Shown: positions 47,301 to 56,282 of the stretch, in pieces
Numbering within the stretch: the stretch's first letter is position 1
Layout of the letters: each line of letters starts with the position of its first letter
From: Calliopum simillimum
Taxonomy: Eukaryota > Arthropoda > Insecta > Diptera > Lauxaniidae
Direction: 5' to 3'
Assembly: GCA_951812925.1 (NCBI GenBank)
Contig: OX638370.1
Location: 37,761,948 to 37,825,947 of the forward strand
Length of the DNA: 64,000 nt
The notes under the pieces: model-generated
Database searches by the model: none
Told to the model about the DNA's origin: nothing
Seen by the model: only the letters and a program-made list of their open reading frames with translations
Program-made: the position numbers and the translations under genes

Positions 47301-50300
47301 AAAATTATTTGATTTTTTAGCTGACAACAACATTTTGCTGCCATTGCCAGGTAGTAGACCAAAAGTTTCGATGCTCTCCTTCAATAATGGAATTGTCGCC
47401 TTCAATGGTGCCGAAGTAATGCTCTGTTGTCGTTGTAGCTTTTTGCGTTTGGGGCGACAAATCGCTGGTGACTTAATTGGATTTGTTTCTAATTTTGTCA
47501 ACATTATAGTTGGTGATATATTTGCCGTATCCAATGCTGTTTTTCTAGTTGTTGTTGGCATTTCAAAAATAGATTCATCTTGTTCCTGTTGATGGTGTTG
47601 TTGCCGTTGCGTTAATTGCATTTGTGGCAAAGATTTAGCATCTCTTAGTTTGTGGCTGTTGTTGTTGTTATTTATTTTAATATTTGTGACAAAATCAGTG
47701 GCAACTGCGGCGGTTGCTGCCGTTGATATACTACCCGCACCGGCAGAATCTTTGGCACCGATGACACCAACATTCTCCATTTCAAAATTTTGCATCGTTG
47801 GTATGGTAAAATTTATGGCTGAATTTTGTTTGGTTTTCAATTTCCTTCTGTTGAGCGATGTCGTAGATTTAGTAGTTTTTAGGGTCGGTGTTTCCACTGT
47901 TGTTGTTGTTGGTATTGCTGTCGCTGAGGAAAAGAGTGTCAACTTTGTTAACAAATCATTGGTGTCATCGGCATGGATTTCTTTTTGTTGATCTAAATTA
48001 TGAAATTTCGTAGAATTTTGTGAATAAGTTGTGAGATAAAAAGATCTTGGAAAAATTTCGCCACAAAACAAAAAAAAAAAAAAAAATAATGCAAGAAAAA
48101 AATGAATACTGAAACTGAAATCTAATCGTTTAAAGAATGTCTGGATATTATTTCTATATAAAATATCGAAATGAACTAATGTATTTACTTAGGAATTGTG
48201 AAAATTTCTAAATTTGTAAAAACGGGCATGTCAAGTTGGCGTTAGGAAATAACGCCAAAAAAAAATAAATAACGCCCAAAAAATAAAATGACGTAATAAC
48301 GCCCAAAACAAAAAAGAAATAACGCCAAAAGAATGTGAAATAACGCCCAAAAACAAAGACAAAACAACTCCCAAATTATTCTGATACACCTGTATATGAA
48401 TATTCATACAAATCAAAGATGGGATGTCGATATTCTTATTTTTCTCCGAAATATCGTAGGCTGAAAAATTTAAAAAACATTTTTTGGCACTATTTTAATA
48501 TTTTGGGTTAGGGTATCTCCGTGAGGAGGCATGTGACAGATCATTACTGAAAAAAACCTTTATTTTGTAAAAATTTTTTACTGCCGGATCTTAGATTAAC
48601 AGCACATTATCGAACAATTGCAAACAATCATTTTGGAAATAACGCCTAAAAATTTCGTTGTGGGCGTTATTTCATTTTAATTTTGGGCTTTATTACGTCA
48701 TTTTATTCTATGGGCATTATTTCGTTTTTTTGGGTGTTATTTCATTTTTTAAAAACCAAACGAAATAACGCCCAAAAAAAACGAAAATAAGGGAGTTATT
48801 TCTAAAATGATTATCGCCCAAATTTATATGAAAATAATATGGGCGTTATTTCGATTTTGTTTTTGGGAGTTATTTCATTGGGCTTTATTTTCTAACGCCA
48901 ATTTCATCCATTCTTCAAAACAACTGAAGCACTTTTAAATATTTTGATAACTTATATACATTACGTCGGAGCCCTCCCTAATATGTAATATTAGAAAGTT
49001 ACGTGCTCAAAATTAAAACTAAATTTTATAAAAAACCAAATTAAGCACATAAAATCAAATCTAGAGCTCGAAACTTTTGGCCTGTCAAATTGCAAAAGTT
49101 TTTTACAAGAAAAAACTAGAACGATAGCAAGAGCTAACTAGTCTTAAGAATAAAAACATATTCACATGACGAAAATATGGTAGAATACTGCATTTTATAA
49201 TGAAACCATTTAAAAATGTTTTTCTTTTTTTCTACATGCAACCTCACGGTACTGGAAGTGTTTAGTTTTGTTTCTTCTTTTTTGACCGTTCGTAATTATC
49301 ACAATCATTTCCGCTATGGTAACATAATTTTTTAATTGCCAGCGTTCTTTATGGACTTGCAGACACAGTTTATAATTCTATGTTTATATGTACATACATA
49401 CATACTCGAATGTTCATATGTATGCTTTTATAATCTGTACGTGTACTGTGCCGTTCTTGTTTATTTTGTTTTCTACTTTTCGCGAACTTTTGCAACACGT
49501 TCCCTTTAACTTTCTTACCCATCAGCAAAATTTATAAGGTTGCGCAAAGTATCTGACGGTGGCTTATTTTAAATAGTCAATGTAGTACATTGCACCCTAT
49601 ATAATGCCCGTTTTGGGTTTAATAACACTGTACAACAATCAAAAAACCCCTAAACACAAAAAGCTAAAGTTTTCTGTAAGCCCGGCTTAGAAGTTATTAA
49701 AAAACCGGTTATATTAAAAATAAATGAAAAAATGTGCTCCGATTTTTATGAACGTGGGCTCGGACACTGGTTCAAAATCCTTTAAAGCTGTCCAAAATTT
49801 GAAATTATGATAATTCCAAACGAACTTTTTTGCTCGAGAGTTTACTGGGTCGATGATTACAAAATGGCGGATAATTTAGTTTTGAATTCACAGAATGTTG
49901 CGTCTGGGAGTGTTGTATGAATATCTGGATCTTTCTTATCGATTTTTCGATATTAGTAAGACAATACAATCTGTAGAAATTTGTTTAGAAAAAAAACTTT
50001 TTTTTCAACTTTTGACCAGCTTTAAGGGATATTATTACAGAGTAGCTTTTACCTAAGTGTTAAAAAATGACTTTCAGTTAGATATTGACGGTATTCCTTA
50101 AAACTTGTAAATGCTTGGAAAACCACGTAAAGCTGTCAAAATCGGTATTGATTTTGACAACTACATATTGGAAGTTTACGAGGTTTTCGAGGCATTTACA
50201 CGTTTCAAGGAATATCCTAATTAAATATCAAAGAAAGTAAAGTTTTAACTGAATACAATGGAATATAACCTTAAGCAAATAAAGAACTACTTGAACGCCA

Positions 50301-53300
50301 AAAACTACTTGAATACCTTGTTGCTTTTTACCAATGAGCCTATCATTTTGAATACTTGTATTACTTTTAGTTCTTCTTGGTGCAACGACAAATGGTATAC
50401 CCTTGGCGGCAACATCTTTATTCAAATCATATTTATTATGATGATCGACGACTTTATGGCACTCAACAGCTGCTGCAGCCTCCTTGCGTATGGTGCATTT
50501 CTCGCCAGATAAATGAAAATTTTTCATATCAAGCTCCAAATTTAAATGTTGTTGAATCTGTTCCCTTTTTGCATTTGTTGGAATTGGCATTACTTCAGCA
50601 TGATAATTTGTCGTATTTTTGTTCTTTGTTTTCTTTTGACTCTTCGGTCCATTTGTTGCATTTCCATTATTTGGTAGGATTCTGGTAATTATTTTTGGAA
50701 AATGTTAAATTTATTTTGTTTTTAATTAATGTCAGCCACATTTGTAGCATTTTTGTACAAGTAGGTATGTATACGCGGCCACACAGAACTTGACAAAATG
50801 CAAAGGAAACATTCAGAAATTGTGAAATAATTAAACTTAAAGTTTAAGCCACGATCAGAGTAAGTGGAAATAATTCAAATCATACAAGAGTTCTAAGCAG
50901 AATGTACAAAATAGAGATTTTACGGAGTATCGGTCCGATAGGTCGGATCTTCCGATTGATTTTGACCTCCGAAGTAGAAGTTGATTGAAAATTTGCACCC
51001 TTAAATTGTAACTAATAAAAGAAAGAAAAAACGGCTCTGAAAGTTTTCATAATATACATGTATCTTTTATCTCAGAATCCGATTTCAATAAAAATAACTT
51101 CGTATTGAAAGCAAAATAATGACTCTGTAACGAGACATCTTCCGGTATAGACTTCAAGAAATCACCACGCTTTCCTTACTTCAGAGCTTCCGATTGTTAG
51201 GCGTATTTGCAGAAACGCATGCTTTTTGTTGGGAAAGACGGGACTTAAAAACTATGAAAACTTGAAAAATCAAGCGCGAAAATACGGCGATATTGGTTTG
51301 AATGTATAATCCAGCAATAAATCTAAGTTATGAATACAGACTTTAGATCAGATTCAACTTTATTACAGAGAGATTTGGTACAACGATGATATACAAAAAT
51401 TTTCCAGAGTTTAAGAAACAATAGAGTTTCTTACAATGACTCTACAAATTTTGCAGCTTGACTGAATTGTCATTTTCTTTTAAATCGGTCATGCAACTTT
51501 ACCGTTTTCAAGTTCTGCTGGACTTGGAAAAAAAAAAACTGTGCAGTGTTCAAAATGTAACGATTTAAAGGTGTATTACCAACAGTATCAACAAAGAATC
51601 TCTTAAGAAAACCATATTTTACAACTATATAACATCATTATGTAGGTAATTTGCAAAAATTTAATAAAAAACTTACGCATCACTCATTATCGATGATGTC
51701 ATGGACAATGACATCAAATTGTTGTTGTTATTAGCATTGCTGTTTCCAGATTTTGGACTATCGTTGGAATCATTATCATCACCAGTTATGCCAGAATATT
51801 TATCACGATTAATCGAACGTTTTGTTCTGCAAATACAAAGAAATCATGTATATAATTTATTACTTAAATGATACAAAAATACTTAAGCGAGGCTCCCATG
51901 CAAGGATGATGGGCGCTCATACAAACTTATACAAAAGTTTAGGAGACTACAATGAAAAATTTTAGATCGAAAATTGAAGGAAAACAAATGAAATGTTTGT
52001 TGAATTGACACGCTGGTCTCACTGGCGAACTTGTGAATAAATATTTGTGGTGTTACACTGTAAAGGCCCAAAATTTCCCCAAAGTACCGCAGGACGCCAG
52101 TGAAATAAACTTAGAAAGCGTAGGCAGTAGAACTAAAAATTCCTTTAGAGCCTGTGGGCATCTTGTCACATGGAATAGCTGGAATAAGAGAATAAGTATA
52201 GGCAGTATTCGTGGCTTTAAAGTTTTTTCGAGCCAGTGAGGACCTTGTCACACGAAATAGTTAACACTTAAGATAGCGAAGTCAACAAGTAGAACCGTTG
52301 GATCCAGCATCCAAAAAATTCGTGGCCTTAAAAAGTATGGTCGAACCTGTGGGCACCTTACGACAAGGAGTAATTAGCTTTAAGCAAAGGTTAGGACTAG
52401 TATTTTCCTAGGTGACGCCGACGTTAAGCTAAGGGAACAAAATTAGCAGGGGACTTACATAGAAGCAGCTAGGGACATAAAATAAATATTTTTCAATGCA
52501 CCGGGAGAAAATCAATAAAGAAAACAAGGTAAAACTAAAACTACTGTGTTCTTATTTGCGAGAACCTTGGACGCTGGTGAGATTAATCCCAGGCATAAGG
52601 TAGGTCCATTAACCTAAAAATGATAACAAACTCGGCGGGATGAGAACTTTTTTTTTGTTGACGGACAGTGGCAACACGTTGAGAATACCCAAGAAAATTG
52701 ATCTAATGCATCAACAAGAGCGTAGCCAAGATTACAGCTAGGGGGGAGGGAAGGCAAATCGTATTATTTTTTCCATAATATTGTTTTTTTTACATCCAAA
52801 AAAAAAAAAAAATGTTCTATTTTATAAGCTGTAGGGGGAGGGGCAGCTGCTCTACTCTGCCCCTATCTGGCTACGCTCTTGAGTAACAAGGATATTAATC
52901 AAGAGAAAATTATGAAAACTTACTTTAAGCAAGGTGCTCTGTACTTGGTGCGCGCTTCCAAACGCTCCTTGGCTTTTTTTTGTTCAGTTTGGGTTGTTTG
53001 CTTTATTGTAGCCTGTAATGCCTTCTCCTTGCACCACTCAACATGGCGATCATAGGCTTTAATGCCAAAGCAACGTTCACAATGAGGACATTGTTCAGCT
53101 GCTGGTGGCTGTATGCTGCGCTTGCCTAAAGCCCTCTCAGACGAACGCATACGATCACGAGTAAAGTTACTATTTGTATGAGACGCAACAGGTGCTGGAG
53201 TCGAAGGTGTGTTTGCTGCTGCTGTTACTGATGTGACTGTTTCGTGTGTAGGCGGCGCTGGCGTAGATGTTACTGTCGTATTCCCTGTAGTCAATTTACG

Positions 53301-56282
53301 TATTGATGAACGCGCAGTTGTTCTGGCTAAGTCTTCAGCTGCTTTCTTGCGTGTCAAAATTGGTGATGAAACCTTTAATGGATTGCAAAAATAAAAACGT
53401 TAAATATTAGTGAATTTAGAGCAATTTTAATGTTTGTCTGACCTGTGTTGGTTTTGGCGATTGTCCACGATCCTGCCGTGCTGGTGGTAGTCCAAAACCT
53501 TTGGGTAATGGATATGAAGCTAATTCTGTACCTTCTCTTCTTTGGCGCGATGAATCGAATTTGTTGCGCTTTTTGGTAGCCATTTTTTCACAAATGCCGA
53601 CATGTTTCTGCAATGTCACCGGATTAAATGTGCGACTGCAGATTGGGCATGGAGTCAGCTCAAGGCTAACGTTAGTATTAGGTTCTTCGCTGGTTGCAAT
53701 TATGTCGTTTATGTTGTGATTTAAATACGAGTGGGTGTCTGTAAAGGATATATAATGGATAAAAATAAATTAATTCGAATTGACAAAATATGATCGAATT
53801 GATATTTATTTATTTTGATAAATATCATTAAAAAAAAAAATATAAATATTTTGCCAAGGTTGTGTTGAAACTGAAGAAAATAAAAAAAGAGGTGGGGAGA
53901 AAAAATATATGTCAACTTATGAATCTGCAGTTAAATCAAAATTATTTTGGTTAATATGAGGAGGCAAAACTTATATTGTTATGAACCTATTCAAGGTGTA
54001 ATGTTACAAAAAAATTGTTTAGCCTTATCACGGGCCGTGTCAAAAAGTCTTTAAAGATTCGACCAAAAAACTCAAATGAGAACTAATATATGTATAATGT
54101 TTGCATTTTCTTCCTTGACAAGCATTCGTTTAGCTTAATGAATCAGTTACACTTTTTTTAAATCTTAAAAAAAGTGTGTACATATGTGTAATAATATGGT
54201 TGTATTAGGCCAGATCGGGTCCGGGTTTTGAAAAAAAAAAAATATTCATGCGGACCCAAGCTTGTTTCCAAGTGCACACAGTTGTTCCATTTACATGAGA
54301 ACGACGACAAAACTCGGTAACATGGCCAATTTTCGATAAAAATTTATAAAAATTGGTGGAGTTAATTAGACTGGCTTAAAGTTGTTTTTTAAAGAAAAAG
54401 TTGCTTGGAACGGCGCTCCCATAGACTTAAAAGTTTCCCTTTGATGTAAATAAGCATCATGTAAAGTTTGATCCATTTCAGAGAACATTTGCAGCATCCG
54501 AAACCATTTCAAAAATCGACAAGTGGTCCTGAATATGGAAAAATTTTTGTTTTAAAATTATAACTGTTTATATGGATTTTGAGCCGTTTAATACGAATCT
54601 GCATTTTATTTCTCCATAAGTTCTGTATTTTTCGAGATATTGGCCATTTCATTTATGACGTAGGTAGGAAATATTGCTCAAATTATTTTCATATAAATTT
54701 GGGCGATACTCATTTTGGAAATAACACCCAAAATTTGGGAGTTATTTCATTTAAAAAAAAAAAACTTAATAAGTTTGGTAAATCTTATTTTTGCAATAAT
54801 CATTTTGGAAAACACGCCCGAAATTCATTTATATGAAAATTATATTTTTGAAATGAAAGAACGCTCAAATTTTAACGAAATAAAGGCCAAGTTTCGGTCG
54901 TTATTTCCAAAATGATTATCGCACAAATTTATATGAAAACTAGCTTGCCCGATAGCGACTTTGTTCGCCCGTTCCCGATGCCCTTTACATTTGTTCCAAG
55001 TCCTATCCATCTCTGTCGTCCTTCTCTTCCAACCCCTCAGGTTTCTCAAGGTGAATAGAATATATATTTATGTAACAACTTTTATAATGAAAGCTACTAT
55101 AGGAGTAGAAATGTAGCATTTTTAGTATTTTTACTGTAAGGGGGGTTCAAATACATTTCGTTCAATCCCTCTTAAGATTTGCATGCTGAACACTAGACGC
55201 AATAAACATCCATGTTCCAAGTTTCATAATGATAGCTGATACAGGAACACTGATATAGCATTTTGTGTGTTTTTTCATATTAGGGGTGGTGCATCGTCCT
55301 CAAATTTTTTTTATTTGATGGCAGATACATTATGCATAATTTCTGTAACTTTCATAATCATAGCCTGTGTAACTGCAGAGTTATAGCATTTTTTGTCCGA
55401 TGAAATAAATCCCAAAAAAAAAAGAACCCCCATATTATCTCCTACCTATCTAAGTATATATGAAGCAAAACACGCCAAGCGTACCAGCTGAAAATTTTTT
55501 TGTCTCCGATTTCACTCAAATTTGGCAATATGGTAGATCCAATGTGCAAGAACAATAATCCGAGAGGATTTGTTCCTACCACCATTTGTTATTAAAATAC
55601 AGGGTGTTGAAGTTGACATTTTCATGAAAAGGGTGTTTTTTCAAAAATTTATAGCTGACACCAAAGATTGTAAATTGATAAATCTAAGTTGCTGGTCCCA
55701 TTCATTTTTAAGTGTTCTTGTTAAAAAAAAATTTTGGAAAATTAAAAAATTTTTTTTTTTTTTGAATACTTTTTAAAAAAATTTTAAAAAAAAAATTTTT
55801 TAAAATTACAAAAAAAAATCACACGTATTTCTCGAACATTTATATCATACATCATTTTGAAGCTTATAAATTATGCTTTAATTTAAAGGAATTTTAAAAA
55901 AAACTTAAGGGGGGTCTTTTTAAAATAAAAAAATTTTTTCACCAAGTTAAATTTTTTATAAAGAGATTACTTAAAAATGAATGGGACCAGTTACTAACAT
56001 ATAATAATTTACAAATTTTGGTGTAAGCTATAAATTTTTGGAAAAAACACCCTTTTCATGAAAATTACTAAAAACGCCAACTTCAACATCCTGTATTTTA
56101 ACAACAAATGGTGGTAGGACCAAATCCTCCCGGATTATTGTTCTTGCACATCGGATCTACCATATTGCCAAATTTGAGTGAAATCAGCTGGTACGCTTGG
56201 CGTGTTTTGCTTCATCGGACGCAATTAATTTCTTCTCGCCATTTATGACATACTTACATATAACTTGAAATTGACTGCTCAT
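34708..56282 (-). CDS. Giant ZC2HC1 (FAM164)-like zinc-finger protein gene, seven or eight exons
   Basis: Exons on the minus strand, in transcript order: candidate first exon 56258-56282; 53443-53738; 52924-53372; 51677-51826; 50317-50681; 47167-47992; 41808-44750; 34708-35362. All junctions use GT-AG and all phases agree, giving about 1,893 residues from the second exon on. Two C2HC fingers are near the N-terminus: [18 protein letters not shown] with [11 protein letters not shown] after it, and [18 protein letters not shown]. The C-terminus is a zinc-ribbon, [11 protein letters not shown]...[12 protein letters not shown]. This combination defines the ZC2HC1A/B family, whose human members are only about 325 residues. 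The roughly 1,600-residue middle is low-complexity, Q/N/S/T/P-rich, and looks disordered. Molecular function of the family is poorly known. The introns hold most of the mobile DNA between 35.4 and 56 kb. Confidence 0.85.
35837..36033. repeat. Inverted array of ACGCCCAAA motifs, copy 1
   Basis: AATAACGCCCATAA and related words on one side, then TTGGGCGTTATT in the opposite orientation. The same motif family occurs at 48234-48905 and 54700-54945. Confidence 0.6.
36106..38391 (-). mobile_element. Tc1-like transposon, dead, interrupted by a rosa mariner
   Basis: TIRs: AGGACTGTCCCATCAAAATT at 36106 pairs with the right end ...ATTTTGATGGAGTCCT at 38391, each flanked by TA. The minus strand carries transposase pieces: [20 protein letters not shown] (helix-turn-helix part), [15 protein letters not shown] (first catalytic aspartate) and [20 protein letters not shown] (catalytic glutamate). 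They are in different frames with several stops. The EFRPIE motif fits a DDxE Tc1-like group. A rosa-type mariner at 36242-37395 splits the 3' part. The element lies in the last intron of the ZC2HC1-like gene, same strand. Confidence 0.8.
36242..37395 (+). pseudogene. rosa-type (DD41D) mariner, 3'-truncated and inactive
   Basis: The transposase reads in one frame from the ATG at 36354 to about 37395, broken only by three stop codons at 36681, 36810 and 36864. Helix-turn-helix: [20 protein letters not shown]. Catalytic region: [11 protein letters not shown] (first D), [12 protein letters not shown] (second D), then [10 protein letters not shown], where N replaces the third aspartate at the 42nd residue after the second. 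That spacing defines the DD41D rosa group, described from Ceratitis and other tephritids. The left TIR GGGACGCTACAAAAGTAGAC has only a stub of its partner (CTTTTGTAGC) at the right, so the right end is truncated. Confidence 0.85.
38394..38821. mobile_element. MITE with CTTAACACG ends and TA target site
   Basis: The left end CTTAACACGTCTATGG and its inverse at the right start inverted repeats of about 85 bp that include CCACGTAACCATCTTCAGAC. TA lies on each side (38392-38393 and 38822-38823). The left TA is the same dinucleotide that borders the Tc1-like element. A tRNA-T-arm-like GGGTTTGAACC lies inside at about 38521. Confidence 0.8.
38824..39383. other. Intronic sequence with a repeat fragment
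   Basis: 39150-39235 matches the right flank of the fold-back at 2083-2577 (AAAGTACATCCATAA and CTTTCCACTCGTT). Otherwise nothing is recognised. Confidence 0.45.
39761..39928. repeat. Near-perfect 168-bp palindrome
   Basis: TGAAGAAAGTTTTTGCAAGG is mirrored by CCTGCAAAAACTTTCTTCA. The arms of about 80 bp include CGATGTTGCTG/CAGCAACATCG and are nearly identical, around a short AT-rich centre near 39845. Confidence 0.9.
40600..41509. mobile_element. Long-palindrome DNA element with TTA target duplication (PIF/Harbinger-like?)
   Basis: Ends are ATAGCCCAGGAAAATAAGAC and its exact inverse. TTA flanks both sides (40597-40599 and 41510-41512). It interrupts the inverted CCCAACAAACAA-type repeat, whose halves resume on each side. 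The centre (about 41136-41400) is a near-perfect palindrome with arms of about 125 bp. A 3-bp TWA duplication is typical of PIF/Harbinger, but there is no transposase to confirm it. Confidence 0.7.
41808..44750 (-). CDS. ZC2HC1-like gene, exon encoding the long disordered middle
   Basis: A 2,943-bp exon opening with [20 protein letters not shown] and then TP-rich repeats ([12 protein letters not shown]). It has long S/T/N-rich stretches, a short acidic patch [20 protein letters not shown], and an EEDEEER run. No folded domain is recognised. It ends at GGGAG|GTAAGC in phase 2, matching the start of the terminal exon. It makes up over half of the protein and is the main reason for its size. Confidence 0.88.
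45381..46200. repeat. 230-bp tandem repeat with inverted continuation
   Basis: GGGTTGCCAGA occurs at 45381, 45611 and 45841, an exact 230-bp period, with highly similar units between. Then AGGTGGCAACCCT occurs at about 45960 and 46190, again 230 bp apart but in inverse orientation. It lies in an intron of the ZC2HC1-like gene. The two direct units are about 90% alike by eye. Confidence 0.8.
47167..47992 (-). CDS. ZC2HC1-like gene, internal exon (T/S/Q-rich)
   Basis: Acceptor TAATTTAG at 47993-47994 and donor AAG|GTTTGT at 47166. Encodes [21 protein letters not shown]-rich and N-rich stretches, [15 protein letters not shown], then a proline-rich [20 protein letters not shown] end that could bind SH3 or WW domains. 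Entry phase 1 and exit phase 2 match both neighbours. Confidence 0.85.
48234..48905. repeat. Inverted array of AATAACGCCCAAAA motifs, copy 2 (largest)
   Basis: Left part: at least six spaced copies of AATAACGCC(C)AAAA within about 140 bp. Right part (48650-48905): at least seven copies of the inverse TTTTGGGCGTTATT. Spacers are A/T-rich and irregular. It is intronic in the ZC2HC1-like gene and no protein is encoded. Confidence 0.75.
48906..50086. other. Intronic AT-rich sequence
   Basis: No gene or clear transposon end was recognised. Confidence 0.4.
50087..50217. mobile_element. Short palindromic MITE, copy 2
   Basis: Same GACGGTATTCCTT start, GTTTACGAGGTTTTCGAGGC right arm and AAGGAATATCC end as the copy at 3365-3508. 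The left arm is more diverged. Confidence 0.65.
50317..50681 (-). CDS. ZC2HC1-like gene, internal exon
   Basis: Acceptor ATTACCAG, entry phase 2. Encodes [20 protein letters not shown] and a mixed charged region with [16 protein letters not shown]. Two donors fit the required exit phase: AAG|GTATTC (exon end 50317, used here) and TTG|GTAAAA (end 50332). Either joins the next exon as an aspartate codon, so both isoforms may exist. Confidence 0.8.
51677..51826 (-). CDS. ZC2HC1-like gene, 150-bp exon
   Basis: Acceptor TATTTGCAG and donor GC|GTAAGT. Encodes [20 protein letters not shown], an N-run and [13 protein letters not shown]. Phases 1 in and 2 out agree with both neighbours. Confidence 0.85.
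52715..52881. mobile_element. MITE with CAAGAGCGTAGCCA ends
   Basis: CAAGAGCGTAGCCAAGAT is mirrored by ATCTGGCTACGCTCTTG. G/C-rich subterminal stretches (CTAGGGGGGAGG and GGGGGAGGGGCAG) flank an A-run. It lies 43 bp from a coding exon, in the intron. Confidence 0.75.
52924..53372 (-). CDS. ZC2HC1-like gene, exon with second C2HC finger
   Basis: Acceptor CATTAAAG, donor AAA|GTAAGT. After [20 protein letters not shown] and a T/P/A-rich linker comes the second C2HC finger, [20 protein letters not shown] plus C. A lysine-rich helix and KYRAPCLK follow, the family's post-finger basic motif. Confidence 0.9.
53443..53738 (-). CDS. ZC2HC1-like gene, exon with first C2HC finger
   Basis: Acceptor TATCCTTTACAG at 53739-53740, donor CAG|GTCAGA. 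Encodes [20 protein letters not shown], the first finger [20 protein letters not shown] plus C, then [20 protein letters not shown], which closely follows the pattern of vertebrate ZC2HC1A. It has no methionine start before the finger, so a short upstream coding exon is required. Confidence 0.9.
54700..54945. repeat. Array of ACGCCC-like motifs, copy 3 (diverged)
   Basis: GGAAATAACACCCAAAATTT, GGAAAACACGCCCGAAA and the inverse GTCGTTATTTCCAAAATGAT occur here. CAAATTTATATGAAAA segments are also shared with 48800-48840. Confidence 0.5.
55060..55440. repeat. Degenerate ~170-bp repeat, second locus
   Basis: Two to three units with AAGTTTCATAATGATAGCTG, 'atatagcatttt' and a G-rich GGGGTGGTGCATCGTCC-like part, as at 6481-8250. 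Confidence 0.55.
55461..56214. repeat. Large fold-back with TGAAGCAAAACACGCC ends
   Basis: TGAAGCAAAACACGCCAAGC at the left is mirrored at the right (GCTTGGCGTGTTTTGCTTCA). Arms of about 360 bp continue through ATGGTAGATCC, TAATCC and ATGAATGGGACCAG blocks to an A/T-rich centre near 55800. A GTCCGATGA just left at 55397 and its inverse at the right end suggest the true left end is split by a 60-bp insertion. Confidence 0.8.
56258..56282 (-). CDS. Candidate first coding exon of the ZC2HC1-like gene
   Basis: ATG at 56282-56280 followed by SSQFQVI and one base, then a perfect GTAAGT donor. Phase 1 is exactly what the 53443-53738 exon needs and joins as a tyrosine. The exon is only 25 coding bases, so chance is possible. 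The family normally has few residues before the first finger, which fits. Confidence 0.4.

Noticed and set aside
48234..48905. CRISPR-like or telomeric array
   Set aside because: Spacing is irregular, both orientations occur, spacers are low-complexity, and the motif is neither TTAGG-like nor conserved in length.
50258..50688. Plus-strand frames of 84 and 103 codons
   Set aside because: Antisense to a spliced exon of the ZC2HC1-like gene, whose phase and splice sites are consistent.
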